From positions 1-26,112 of the forward strand of contig CAKOOW010000015.1 in NCBI GenBank assembly GCA_934098445.1: DNA of 26,112 nt. The letters are read 5' to 3'. Source of the stretch: an uncultured Bacilli bacterium (GTDB taxonomy: Bacteria; Bacillota_I; Bacilli_A; RF39; UBA660). The notes under the pieces were generated by a model. It was not told the origin of the DNA, did no database searches, and worked only from the letters and a program-made list of their open reading frames with translations. Below are positions 6,574-14,661 of the stretch, piece after piece. A program made the translations under genes and the position numbers. Within the stretch, counting starts at the first letter, position 1. Every line of letters begins with the position of its first letter.

Positions 6574-8026
6574 GATTATTTATTTCGACAGAGGAAGTAT
6601 CAGTAGGAGATTGGTTTTCGGGAGAAGTTAAGACTTCTTCTAAGTTACCACTAATGTTATTTATGACTTTGGCATCTTCTTCTTCTTTTTTCTTGGTTTT
6701 ACCTAGTAAGGCATCTTTTAGTTCTTGTTCATCTTCACCGAAGTCACTTTCAACATCAATTATTTGGACAATTTCATCGAAGGTTGTATCACCACTGATA
6801 ACTTTTTCTAAGCCATCTTGTAAAAGAGTAACGGTATGTCCTTTATCATAGACCATTTTACGTAAGTGTTCTTTAGAGGTATTATTGACGATAGCATCTC
6901 TGACATCTTGATTTAACATTAAGACTTCATGGATGGCAATACGACCCATAAAACCATTGATACAATGTTTACAACCGACTGCTTCATAGACCTCGTTAAC
7001 ATCGAGTCCTAGGGCTAATTTAAAGACGGTTTTTTCATAAGTGGTTACAGGGCGAGCCTTACGACATTTAGGACAAAGTTTTTTAGCTAGTCTCTGGGCA
7101 ATAACCCCGGTAAGAGCCGATCCTAAAAGGTAACGTTCAACATCCATATCTAGTAGACGTTCAATGGTATTAAGAGCATTATTAGTGTGAAGTGTTGATA
7201 ATACTAAGTGCCCTGTAATAGAGGCACGAACAGCAATACGGGCGGTTTCATCATCACGAATTTCTCCGATCATTATAACATCGGGGTCTTGACGTAAGAT
7301 ACTACGTAAGGCGGCTGCAAAAGTTAAGCCAATTTCACTCATAACTTGAACCTGATTTAGACCAGGCATTTTCATTTCGACGGGATCTTCAACGGTAATA
7401 ATATTAGTATCAACGCGATTAAGTTTTTGTAACATCGAATAAACGGTGGTTGATTTACCGGAACCAGTGGCCCCGGTTACTAAGATAATTCCATTGGGAA
7501 CATTTATCATTCTTAAGACTTTATCATAATTAATCTTTGATAGACCAATGGTATCAAGACCGGCTAAACTTCGGGAGTAGTCTAAGATACGGATAACTAT
7601 TTTTTCCCCATCAACGATAGGTAAGGCCGAAACACGCATATCTAAGGGGGCATCATTATGGGTCATTTTAATCGCGCCATCTTGAGGAAGTCTTGTCTCG
7701 GTAATATTCATTCCAGAGATAATCTTAATACGAGTAGTTAAATTTTTCTTCACACTAGCGGGAACTTTAGCATATAAAATTAAATCTCCATCGACACGAA
7801 TACGGACATTTAAAACATCAGGAGTAGGGTCAAAGTGCATATCTGATGCTCTTTTTTCAACCGCATCATTAATCATCTTATTAACTAAATCAACAACGGG
7901 AATTTTATCATATTCAAACTCTGTAAAGACATTATTAATCTTGGGAGTATTATCTTCTTGGGTAAATCTTAGATTACCATCATCTAAGACATCAACAACC
8001 GTACTTGTTTTATTATTTGTATCCAT
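6545..8026 (-). CDS. GspE/PilB-type secretion/pilus assembly ATPase
   Basis: 493 residues from ATG 8026. Hexameric ATPase that powers pseudopilus or type IV pilus assembly at the inner face of the membrane. RASDMHFDP starts the N2 domain. Walker A is GATGSGKST (185-193), the aspartate box is VEDPVE, Walker B is IMIGEIRDDETA and the His box is STLHTNNA. The GspE/PilB tetracysteine zinc site is present as CPKC (318, 321) and CKHC (352, 355), so it is not a short ComGA. The usual N1 (GspE_N) domain is missing. The last 65 or so residues form an acidic, low-complexity tail. AAAGGA lies 9 bases before ATG 8026; a TTG at 8035 sits directly on that site and is rejected. No pilin, PilC or prepilin peptidase gene is nearby. 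Confidence 0.93.
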   Translation of the reverse strand: MDTNNKTSTVVDVLDDGNLRFTQEDNTPKINNVFTEFEYDKIPVVDLVNKMINDAVEKRASDMHFDPTPDVLNVRIRVDGDLILYAKVPASVKKNLTTRIKIISGMNITETRLPQDGAIKMTHNDAPLDMRVSALPIVDGEKIVIRILDYSRSLAGLDTIGLSKINYDKVLRMINVPNGIILVTGATGSGKSTTVYSMLQKLNRVDTNIITVEDPVEMKMPGLNQVQVMSEIGLTFAAALRSILRQDPDVIMIGEIRDDETARIAVRASITGHLVLSTLHTNNALNTIERLLDMDVERYLLGSALTGVIAQRLAKKLCPKCRKARPVTTYEKTVFKLALGLDVNEVYEAVGCKHCINGFMGRIAIHEVLMLNQDVRDAIVNNTSKEHLRKMVYDKGHTVTLLQDGLEKVISGDTTFDEIVQIIDVESDFGEDEQELKDALLGKTKKKEEEDAKVINNISGNLEEVLTSPENQSPTDTSSVEINNQKKTDYDIL

Positions 8027-8056
8027 ACTTACCAATCCTTTATTCTAACTATTCAA

Positions 8057-8085
8057 ATTATACTATAAAAATAATCTTCTTACAA
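8057..8085 (-). promoter_or_regulatory. Promoter of the GspE/PilB-type gene
   Basis: Minus strand: -35 TTGTAA (8080-8085), 17 bp, -10 TATAAT (8057-8062), about 30 bases before the ATG. Confidence 0.7.
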
Positions 8086-8173
8086 TAAAAATCCTGTTCT
8101 AATAAGTTAAAATACTAGATAAATTAAGATTTTAAAAGAACTTTTTAGTACCTTGGAAAATGCCAAAATATTA

Positions 8174-8201
8174 TTGACAAATAAGATAAAGATGCTAGAA
8201 T
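8174..8201 (+). promoter_or_regulatory. Promoter of gene 8237
   Basis: -35 TTGACA (8174-8179, consensus), 16 bp, -10 TAGAAT (8196-8201). It lies inside what would be the coding region if the upstream TTG (8153) were used, which supports ATG 8237. Confidence 0.7.
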
Positions 8202-8236
8202 ATAAGACCAAAAGTTTAATGACAAGGGAGATATTT

Positions 8237-9349
8237 ATGGAATATAAAATACCTAAGACAACATTAAGAGCATTCATTGATTTATTAAGGAGTTTAGGAA
8301 GAAATCTAGCTAATTTAGAGGTTCTTTTGAATGGTAAGCTACAGGAGATTAGTTATTCTTTTTTAGGGGCTTCTAAGGATCAGGATACATCGGAATATCA
8401 AGAAAATTATGAACTTTTTAGTAAGAGAATTAAGGGGACTAGAGAGTTAGAAAATTCGATTGAGGGGTTAATTTATAATTTATCTTCTGCGGATAAGAAG
8501 TATATTGATAATTTTGATGCGATTATGGCTTGTGTAGGGACTAATAATGTGTTTTTTACGATGTTAGTAATAGATATTCTAAGGAATAATGTTTCTTTAG
8601 GAAACTTTGATAAGTATAATATGGAAAGAGAAAAGATTTTAGTATCTTGTTTTGATGGTTATCTTCTAAAAGAAGGGGCGAGGGATTTATTTATCTCTAG
8701 TTATAAAGAATATCTTAAGAGTGGGCATGATTATTTAGAGTTTATCAATGGGACGAGGGTTGATAAAAAGATAATAGATAAACAACTTCATGTAGTAGAG
8801 GCTAGCACTTTAGAACTTCCTAAGATGTATGAAATCTATGTAAAGAGTAATGATTATAAAAAAGAGTATGTTTCTAATAAGACTAAGGCTTATACTAAAG
8901 AAAATAAAGTCCATGATTATATTGATGGTACGGGGGTAAAAAAAGTCTTAGATCCGAAAGTCTTTGATGAGTTATTAATTTCTAATGGATATAGTGATAT
9001 GGCTAGATTTAGTTTAAATAGACAGATGATTAAGGCTATAGAGATGTTACCTTCAGAAGAGATAGATAAGTTAGTTCTGGGAAGAGTAAAATCCCTAGAT
9101 ATAGAGACTTCTAAGGAATTAGAAGGTCTTATGGAGAAGAAAAATGATGGTTTAGAGATAAGTTTAGAGGCTATATATAAGTATTTCTTAACTATTCCGG
9201 GGATGGATATTATTATTGGGAGTAGGGAATACTTAGGATATGGCTATACAAAGGATGATTTAGATTTCTTCTTAATAGAAGAGATTAAGTCTCTAGAAGA
9301 AAGATATAATATTAGAAGAACTAGTATTAAAAAGGAGTTAGTATTATGA
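8237..9349 (+). CDS. Uncharacterised protein, first of a tandem paralogous pair
   Basis: 370 residues, family not recognised. Soluble, helix-rich, no signal or membrane segment. It is homologous along its length to the next gene. Shared landmarks are the start MEYKIP / MKYQIP, the motif KAYTKENKVHDYI near residue 220, a DPK.F..LL.S.GY.D block after it, and a C-terminal IYKYF..IPGMDI...GYGYTKDDLD block. ATG 8237 is chosen because GGGAG lies 6 bases upstream, a promoter sits at 8174-8201 and the paralogue starts with the same residues. A TTG at 8153 would add 28 non-homologous residues. It overlaps the next gene by 4 bases. Function unknown. Confidence 0.8.
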   Translation: MEYKIPKTTLRAFIDLLRSLGRNLANLEVLLNGKLQEISYSFLGASKDQDTSEYQENYELFSKRIKGTRELENSIEGLIYNLSSADKKYIDNFDAIMACVGTNNVFFTMLVIDILRNNVSLGNFDKYNMEREKILVSCFDGYLLKEGARDLFISSYKEYLKSGHDYLEFINGTRVDKKIIDKQLHVVEASTLELPKMYEIYVKSNDYKKEYVSNKTKAYTKENKVHDYIDGTGVKKVLDPKVFDELLISNGYSDMARFSLNRQMIKAIEMLPSEEIDKLVLGRVKSLDIETSKELEGLMEKKNDGLEISLEAIYKYFLTIPGMDIIIGSREYLGYGYTKDDLDFFLIEEIKSLEERYNIRRTSIKKELVL

Positions 9350-10443
9350 AATATCAAATACCGGATATAGCAATAGATGATTTTGTTAAGAGTTTAGATA
9401 TAGCAATTAATTATTGTAAGATGTTAAAGAAGGGGGCTCATGATATCAAGGGATGTCGAGAGCTTTATGAAAACATGATTTCTTATATTGAAGAAATTAA
9501 AGAGGAACTTTTAGAGACTAGGGGAGAGTTTAAGTTAGATTTTAATTATTTCTTTATGATTTTTAGTTTAATAGAGGTTAAAAATCCTTTGGTGAATGCT
9601 TTGGTTTTAAAGATATTTAGTGATTCTGCTAAGAGTGGTTTATCTAATAGAAGTATCTATGGTATAACAAAGATAATGGGTATGGAAGCAAATAAATCTT
9701 TAATGAGAATGGTGCCTTTTATTCTTAAGTATAAGATAAAGAAAGGATATGAAGAGGAGTTTTTACTGGCTTATAAGGAGTATTTAGCGGATTGTGGTAG
9801 TATCTTAGGAGCTAATGCGGTGGTGTTTACGGAAGATAAGGATAATTTAAGGACTTTGGATATGTATCTAAAAGAAGTGATAGCTAGTAATGTTTCAACG
9901 ATGATTAGTTATGTTTATAATTATGATAAAGATTATAAAGATTTAATTGAGATTAAGGATACTAGGGGAGAAAAGGTTATTAAGACTAATAATGCTAAAG
10001 CTTATACTAAAGAAAATAAAGTTTATGATTATATTAAGGGTAGTGAGATTAAAAGATTATGTAGTCCTAAAGAATTTAAGAAGATTTTAGATAGTGAAGG
10101 TTATGGGGATAGTGCTATTAATAATATGCTTCTTAGAATGATAAATGCTATTATGATAAGTCCTTTAAAGAATAATTTAGTAAGAGAATCTTTAGATAAG
10201 GAATACCAAGAGAAGTGGGATTATATTATAGAAAATAAAGATAATTATCTAGGAATAGATTTATCCTATATATATGAGTTATTTTATACAGTTCCCGGAA
10301 TAGATATCCTAAATAATATGGGAATTGGTTATAGAGGATATGGTTTAGAAAAAGAGGATATAGATGAGTTAATGAGGGATGCTATAGATTGTGTTTATAA
10401 CCATCTAAGAAAAGAAAATAGGACTTTTTGTTTAAAAAAATAG
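9346..10443 (+). CDS. Uncharacterised protein, second of a tandem paralogous pair
   Basis: 365 residues, paralogue of the gene just upstream and coupled to it by a 4-base ATGA overlap. It keeps the KAYTKENKVYDYI motif, the C-terminal IYELFYTVPGIDI...GYRGYGLEKEDIDEL block and the length. Elsewhere the two have diverged strongly, so the duplication is old. Helix-rich and soluble, with no catalytic motif recognised. The pair may form a heteromer, given coupling and matched length (inference). Confidence 0.8.
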   Translation: MKYQIPDIAIDDFVKSLDIAINYCKMLKKGAHDIKGCRELYENMISYIEEIKEELLETRGEFKLDFNYFFMIFSLIEVKNPLVNALVLKIFSDSAKSGLSNRSIYGITKIMGMEANKSLMRMVPFILKYKIKKGYEEEFLLAYKEYLADCGSILGANAVVFTEDKDNLRTLDMYLKEVIASNVSTMISYVYNYDKDYKDLIEIKDTRGEKVIKTNNAKAYTKENKVYDYIKGSEIKRLCSPKEFKKILDSEGYGDSAINNMLLRMINAIMISPLKNNLVRESLDKEYQEKWDYIIENKDNYLGIDLSYIYELFYTVPGIDILNNMGIGYRGYGLEKEDIDELMRDAIDCVYNHLRKENRTFCLKK

Positions 10444-10488
10444 GAAAATAATTTAAAAATATGTGTGATGAGGGGTAAAGTGTGCTAA

Positions 10489-10494
10489 TATAAT
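10489..10494 (+). promoter_or_regulatory. -10 element upstream of gene 10512
   Basis: Perfect TATAAT 18 bases before the start codon, without a clear -35. The gene may have its own weak promoter or be read through from the pair upstream. Confidence 0.35.
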
Positions 10495-10511
10495 TTATAC
10501 AGGAGGATGTT

Positions 10512-11702
10512 ATGGAATTAACAAAAAGAGAAAAAGAGTTATTAATTATTTATAAAGCATTTTATGGGAAGAATTTTGATCCTTTAGATATCGATGCTAT
10601 TGATAATTTTCAAAATATGTATTGTATTTTGGAGACTATTCCAGCAGATTTTGGGACTGAGGTTGTCCATTTAGGGGATTTTGTATTTGATCCTAAAGGG
10701 GTATATTCTAGTAAGTTAGATGATGAACTTACGTTGATTAGTCAAGCTAGTGAAGAGGTAAGAGATTTTAATAATAGTATTAAGATTGATTATTTTATGC
10801 CGGTTACGGCGGCGGCTTTAAGACCGGATATTGATTTATCTAGTGATCAGGGAATTATAAGTAATTATGATTATGCTTTATTTGCTAGGGCTTGTTTATT
10901 TGCTAAATATGGGGTGTCTAGTAAGGAGTTAGAGAATTTCTTAGATAATGATGAGTTTGTGATTAATGATGAGATTAGGGGTAGTAGAAATATTCGTCTT
11001 AATGATTATATTAATTCTATTTTAAGAAGCTATGGGGTTGTTAAGGATTATTCTAATCTGATAGATGGTTCTTTTAAAGAAGATTTAGATAGTTTAAGTT
11101 CTAAAGAGAAGGAAGTCTTAAGAAATTATTATTTATTCTATGGGAAATATTATGATCCTAAGGAAGCTAATCACTTGGATAATGCTTTAAATGCTTATTG
11201 TATTTTACAGATGATACCATCTAGTGTAGGGTGTTTGGTTGATAATTATTATCCTTTTAGGAAGAGTAATATTATGGATAGAGTAGAGTCTATAGAGTTA
11301 GAGAAAGTTTTAGAGGGGTTAGATTCTAAGAGTAAGGATATTATTGAGTATTATAATAATATTAGTATGGATAAAATACCTTTTAGTAAGACTTTATTAG
11401 AGAATGGGATTGGGTCTACTGATATGTTAGGGAGAGTAGCTAATACTTGTTTATATATCTATAATAATCCGGAGAAGACTTGTGATGAGGTATTAGAATA
11501 CTTATATGATTTAGATATTGATGATGGGTATTTAAATAATACGGATGATAATATAAATAAAGTTATTGTTAATATTTTAGAGAGGTATGGAATTATTAAA
11601 CATCGTTTAGGAGAGGTTCATACTGACTCTAAAGATAATGATAAGAAGAAAAATGAAGGTTTAGTTAAAAGATTAGTTAAAATTTTTGGTGGACAAAAGT
11701 AA
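10512..11702 (+). CDS. Uncharacterised protein with internal duplication, 396 aa
   Basis: Not recognised. Two homologous halves are visible. Residues 3-50 (LTKREKELLIIYKAFYGKNF then DP...MYCILETIP) match residues about 195-240 (LSSKEKEVLRNYYLFYGKYY then DP...AYCILQMIP). The regions after each repeat also look alike, with a LNDYINSILRSYGVVK-like end in the first half and INKVIVNILERYGIIK in the second. The protein is acidic and helix-rich, with a short basic tail (KKKNEGLVKRLVKIFGGQK) that could touch nucleic acid or membrane. A strong AGGAGG site lies 6 bases before ATG. Its 3' end contains the -35 box of the valS T-box promoter. Confidence 0.8.
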   Translation: MELTKREKELLIIYKAFYGKNFDPLDIDAIDNFQNMYCILETIPADFGTEVVHLGDFVFDPKGVYSSKLDDELTLISQASEEVRDFNNSIKIDYFMPVTAAALRPDIDLSSDQGIISNYDYALFARACLFAKYGVSSKELENFLDNDEFVINDEIRGSRNIRLNDYINSILRSYGVVKDYSNLIDGSFKEDLDSLSSKEKEVLRNYYLFYGKYYDPKEANHLDNALNAYCILQMIPSSVGCLVDNYYPFRKSNIMDRVESIELEKVLEGLDSKSKDIIEYYNNISMDKIPFSKTLLENGIGSTDMLGRVANTCLYIYNNPEKTCDEVLEYLYDLDIDDGYLNNTDDNINKVIVNILERYGIIKHRLGEVHTDSKDNDKKKNEGLVKRLVKIFGGQK

Positions 11703-11718
11703 AAGATTCCTTTATAAT
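11690..11718 (+). promoter_or_regulatory. Promoter of the valS T-box leader
   Basis: -35 TGGACA (11690-11695), 17 bp, -10 TATAAT (11713-11718). The -35 lies in the last codons of the preceding gene. Confidence 0.75.
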
Positions 11719-11724
11719 ATCACT

Positions 11725-11920
11725 TAGATATGTGGAAGAAGAGGAGTATTACCATAGTCTTTTATAGAGAGCTTGTGGATGGTGTAAACAAGTATGGATG
11801 GGTAAGAAGGTTGCTTTGGAGTATAAAACGTTACTTCGCGTTAAGAAGAAGAGTGTATGATTAGTCATAAAATAAGGTGGTACCGCGATAATTCGTCCTT
11901 ATATTTATGGCTTTTTTGTT
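11725..11920 (+). ncRNA. T-box riboswitch controlling valS
   Basis: The conserved T-box AAGGTGGTACCGCG is at 11874-11887. It is followed by CCTTATATTTATGG and a T run (to 11917), which pairs with CATAAAATAAGG (from 11866) as the terminator. Stem I shows AGAGAGC, a CTTGT/ACAAG distal stem with the GGTG loop and a TTACC/GGTAA helix above the specifier loop. In that loop GAAG is followed by GTT (11810-11812), a valine codon with a purine after it. Uncharged tRNA-Val should therefore allow read-through into valS. The specifier call is by position and is less certain than the T-box itself. Confidence 0.93.
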
Positions 11921-11940
11921 TTTAGAAATGAGGTATAGAT

Positions 11941-14481
11941 ATGTTAGAGACCAAGTATAATCATTTGGATGTAGAAGAAAAAAAGTATGATAATTGGAAA
12001 GAAAAGGGATATTTTAAGAGTGGTAATACCGATAAGTTACCTTATTGTATTGTTATTCCTCCTCCTAATGTAACGGGTAAACTTCATATAGGTCATGCTT
12101 ATGATACGGCTATTCAAGATGTTATTATTAGATATAAGAGATTACAAGGATATGATTGTCTATGGTTACCAGGAATGGATCATGCCGCAATTGCAACCGA
12201 AGCGAAAGTTGTTAAGAGACTAAAAGAACAAGGTCTTGATAAGAGAAGTATTGGTCGGGATAAGTTCTTAGAGGCTTGTTGGGATTGGACTCGTGAATTT
12301 GGGGGTAATATCCGTAGTCAATGGGCTAAACTAGGTTTATCTGTTGATTATAGTAAAGAAAGATTTACTCTTGATGAAGGGTTAAATAAAGCTGTCATTA
12401 AGACTTTTGTGGATTACTATAAGAAAGGTTTAATTTATCGCGGAGAGAGAATCATTAACTGGGATCCTGTTGCGATGACAGCCTTGTCAACGGAAGAAGT
12501 TATCTATAAAGAAGATAAAGGAGCCTTCTATCACCTAAAGTATTATATTGAAGGGGAAGATAGATATTTAGAAGTAGCTACAACCCGTCCGGAAACTTTA
12601 TTTGGGGATACAGCCGTCGCTATTAACCCAGATGATGAAAGATATAAAGATTTACACGGTAAAAAAGTTATTGTTCCAGTGGTTAACCGAGTTGTACCAA
12701 TTGTCTTAGATGAGCATGCTGATCCTGAGTTTGGAACGGGTGTTGTTAAGATTACTCCAGCCCATGATCCGAACGACTATGAAGTTGGTTTAAGACATAA
12801 TTTGCCAAGAATAGTTTGTATGAATAAAGATGCGACGATGAATGAGGTTTGTGGGAAATATCAAGGTTTATCAAGAGAAGAATGTCGGAAAGTGTTAGTT
12901 GAGGACTTAAAGGCCGCCGGATTACTTATAAGTGTTGAAGAGATTGTCCATAACGTTGGGCATTCCGAAAGAACTGAAGCAGTTGTTGAACCTTATCTTT
13001 CAAAGCAATGGTTTGTTAAGATGCGTCCTTTAGCGGATAGAGTATTAGAAAATCAAAAGAATAAAGATACTAAAGTTAATTTTATTCCTCCTCGTTTTGA
13101 GAAAATTATGAATCATTGGATGGAAATTACTTATGACTGGTGTATTTCTCGACAATTATGGTGGGGACACAGAATTCCGGCTTGGTATCGGGGGGAAGAA
13201 GTATATGTTGGGGAAACGGCTCCCGAGGGTGAAGGCTGGGTTCAAGATGAAGATGTCTTAGATACTTGGTTTTCCTCAGCCTTATGGCCTTTCTCTACTC
13301 TAGGATATCCAGAAGAAACGGAAGATTTTAAAAGATATTTTCCGACAGATTGTTTAGTTACTGGATATGATATTATTCCTTTCTGGGTTAATAGAATGAC
13401 TTTTCAGTCTTTAGAGCTTAATGGAGTTAGACCTTTTAAAGATGTTATTATCCATGGACTTGTTAGAGATAAAGAAGGTCGGAAGATGAGTAAATCTTTA
13501 GGAAATGGGATTGATCCTATGGATATGATTAAGGTTTATGGAGCCGATAGTCTAAGATATTACTTAGTTACTGATTGTGCTTTTGGGACTGATTTACGTT
13601 TTGATGAAGAAAAGTTAGCATCTACTTGGAATTTTATTAATAAGATGTGGAATGCTTCCCGTTTTGTCTTAATGAATATTGAGGATTTAACTAGTTTAGA
13701 CTTTAGTAATCTAAAGAAGGAAGATAAATGGATTTTAACGAAGTTTGAGAGAGTTTTAGATAGTACGATTAAACATATGGATAAGTATGAGTTTAACTTA
13801 GTAGGTAGTGAAATCTATAACTTTATCTGGGATGATTTTTGTTCAAATTACATTGAAATGGCTAAGTTTAGTAGTAGTGATATTACAACTAAGAGTGTCT
13901 TATATAAAGTATTAGTAGGTATCTTAAAGATAATGCATCCTTTTATGCCTTTTGTAACTGAAGAAATCTATCAGAATTTACCATTTAAAGACAGTAATTC
14001 TATTATGGTAGCAGAGTATCCTAAGGTAGAGAAAAAATATATTTTTGATGAGGATACTAAGATGTTAGATAACTTATTAGAGTTTATTACTCTATTTAGA
14101 AATAAAAAGTTAGAGAATAATATTGGTAAAGATTTGGAAGTAGAGACTACTAATTTAGATAGTATTGCTATTAAGATGTTGAAATTAGATGATAAGATAG
14201 TATCTAAGAGTAATAAAAATACGAAGATTTTAGTAAGTATTAATGATATTAGTGCTTATATCTGTTATGATAATAAGATTAATAAAGAAGAGGTACTAAG
14301 TGAACTTACAAAGAAGAAAGATAGTCTAGAAGCAAGCATTAAGAGAAGAAATAATCTTTTGAGTAATGAAAACTATGTTAAGAAGGCTCCTAGTAATATT
14401 GTAGAAAAAGAAAGATTAGACTTAGAAAAAGAAACTACTATGTTAAATAATATCTTAAAAGAAATAGAAGAATTAGGATAG
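11941..14481 (+). CDS. valS: Valyl-tRNA synthetase
   Basis: 846 residues, near full length. Class Ia enzyme charging tRNA-Val. It shows PPPNVTGKLHIGHAYD (HIGH at 49-52), the CP1 editing domain with TTRPETLFGDTAVAINP, DYCI-type YDWCISRQLWWGHRIPAW, DTWFSSALWPFSTLGYP and the KMSKS loop (515-519). A C-terminal coiled-coil tRNA-binding arm follows (LSELTKKKDSLEASIKRRNN onward). It starts 20 or so bases after the T-box terminator with GAGGT upstream. Expression is controlled by the T-box. Confidence 0.98.
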   Translation: MLETKYNHLDVEEKKYDNWKEKGYFKSGNTDKLPYCIVIPPPNVTGKLHIGHAYDTAIQDVIIRYKRLQGYDCLWLPGMDHAAIATEAKVVKRLKEQGLDKRSIGRDKFLEACWDWTREFGGNIRSQWAKLGLSVDYSKERFTLDEGLNKAVIKTFVDYYKKGLIYRGERIINWDPVAMTALSTEEVIYKEDKGAFYHLKYYIEGEDRYLEVATTRPETLFGDTAVAINPDDERYKDLHGKKVIVPVVNRVVPIVLDEHADPEFGTGVVKITPAHDPNDYEVGLRHNLPRIVCMNKDATMNEVCGKYQGLSREECRKVLVEDLKAAGLLISVEEIVHNVGHSERTEAVVEPYLSKQWFVKMRPLADRVLENQKNKDTKVNFIPPRFEKIMNHWMEITYDWCISRQLWWGHRIPAWYRGEEVYVGETAPEGEGWVQDEDVLDTWFSSALWPFSTLGYPEETEDFKRYFPTDCLVTGYDIIPFWVNRMTFQSLELNGVRPFKDVIIHGLVRDKEGRKMSKSLGNGIDPMDMIKVYGADSLRYYLVTDCAFGTDLRFDEEKLASTWNFINKMWNASRFVLMNIEDLTSLDFSNLKKEDKWILTKFERVLDSTIKHMDKYEFNLVGSEIYNFIWDDFCSNYIEMAKFSSSDITTKSVLYKVLVGILKIMHPFMPFVTEEIYQNLPFKDSNSIMVAEYPKVEKKYIFDEDTKMLDNLLEFITLFRNKKLENNIGKDLEVETTNLDSIAIKMLKLDDKIVSKSNKNTKILVSINDISAYICYDNKINKEEVLSELTKKKDSLEASIKRRNNLLSNENYVKKAPSNIVEKERLDLEKETTMLNNILKEIEELG

Positions 14482-14482
14482 T

Positions 14483-14574
14483 TATCACAAAAAGTCTAAA
14501 TAAATTACCACAAATTATCTAAATGAAATACCACAAAAAGTCTAAATGAAATACCACAAATTATCTAAACGGAA
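14483..14574 (+). repeat. Tandem repeat, four 23-bp units in an A-B-A-B pattern
   Basis: CACAAA recurs at 14486, 14509, 14532 and 14555, a strict 23-bp period. Units read roughly TACCACAAA, then AAG or TTA, then TCTAAATGAAA. Units 1 and 3 carry AAG and units 2 and 4 carry TTA, so the array is a 46-bp unit doubled. It lies just after valS. No spacers and no coding frame; function unknown. Confidence 0.9.
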
Positions 14575-14623
14575 TAATAAAAGAAAGAAAAACTAGAGAA
14601 TTATAGCGGTTAAGAAAGAGATA

Positions 14624-14632
14624 TGCTATACT
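14624..14632 (+). promoter_or_regulatory. Extended -10 promoter of proS
   Basis: TG, one base, then TATACT (14627-14632), about 30 bases before the proS start. The -35 is poor. Confidence 0.55.
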
Positions 14633-14661
14633 AAATAAAGATTAAAGAAAAGAGTGATTAT

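Noticed and set aside
8153..8236. TTG 8153 as start of the first paralogue
   Set aside because: A consensus promoter lies within it, and homology with the next gene starts at ATG 8237.
14483..14574. CRISPR-like array
   Set aside because: Units follow each other directly with a 23-bp period and no unique spacers; no cas genes are present.
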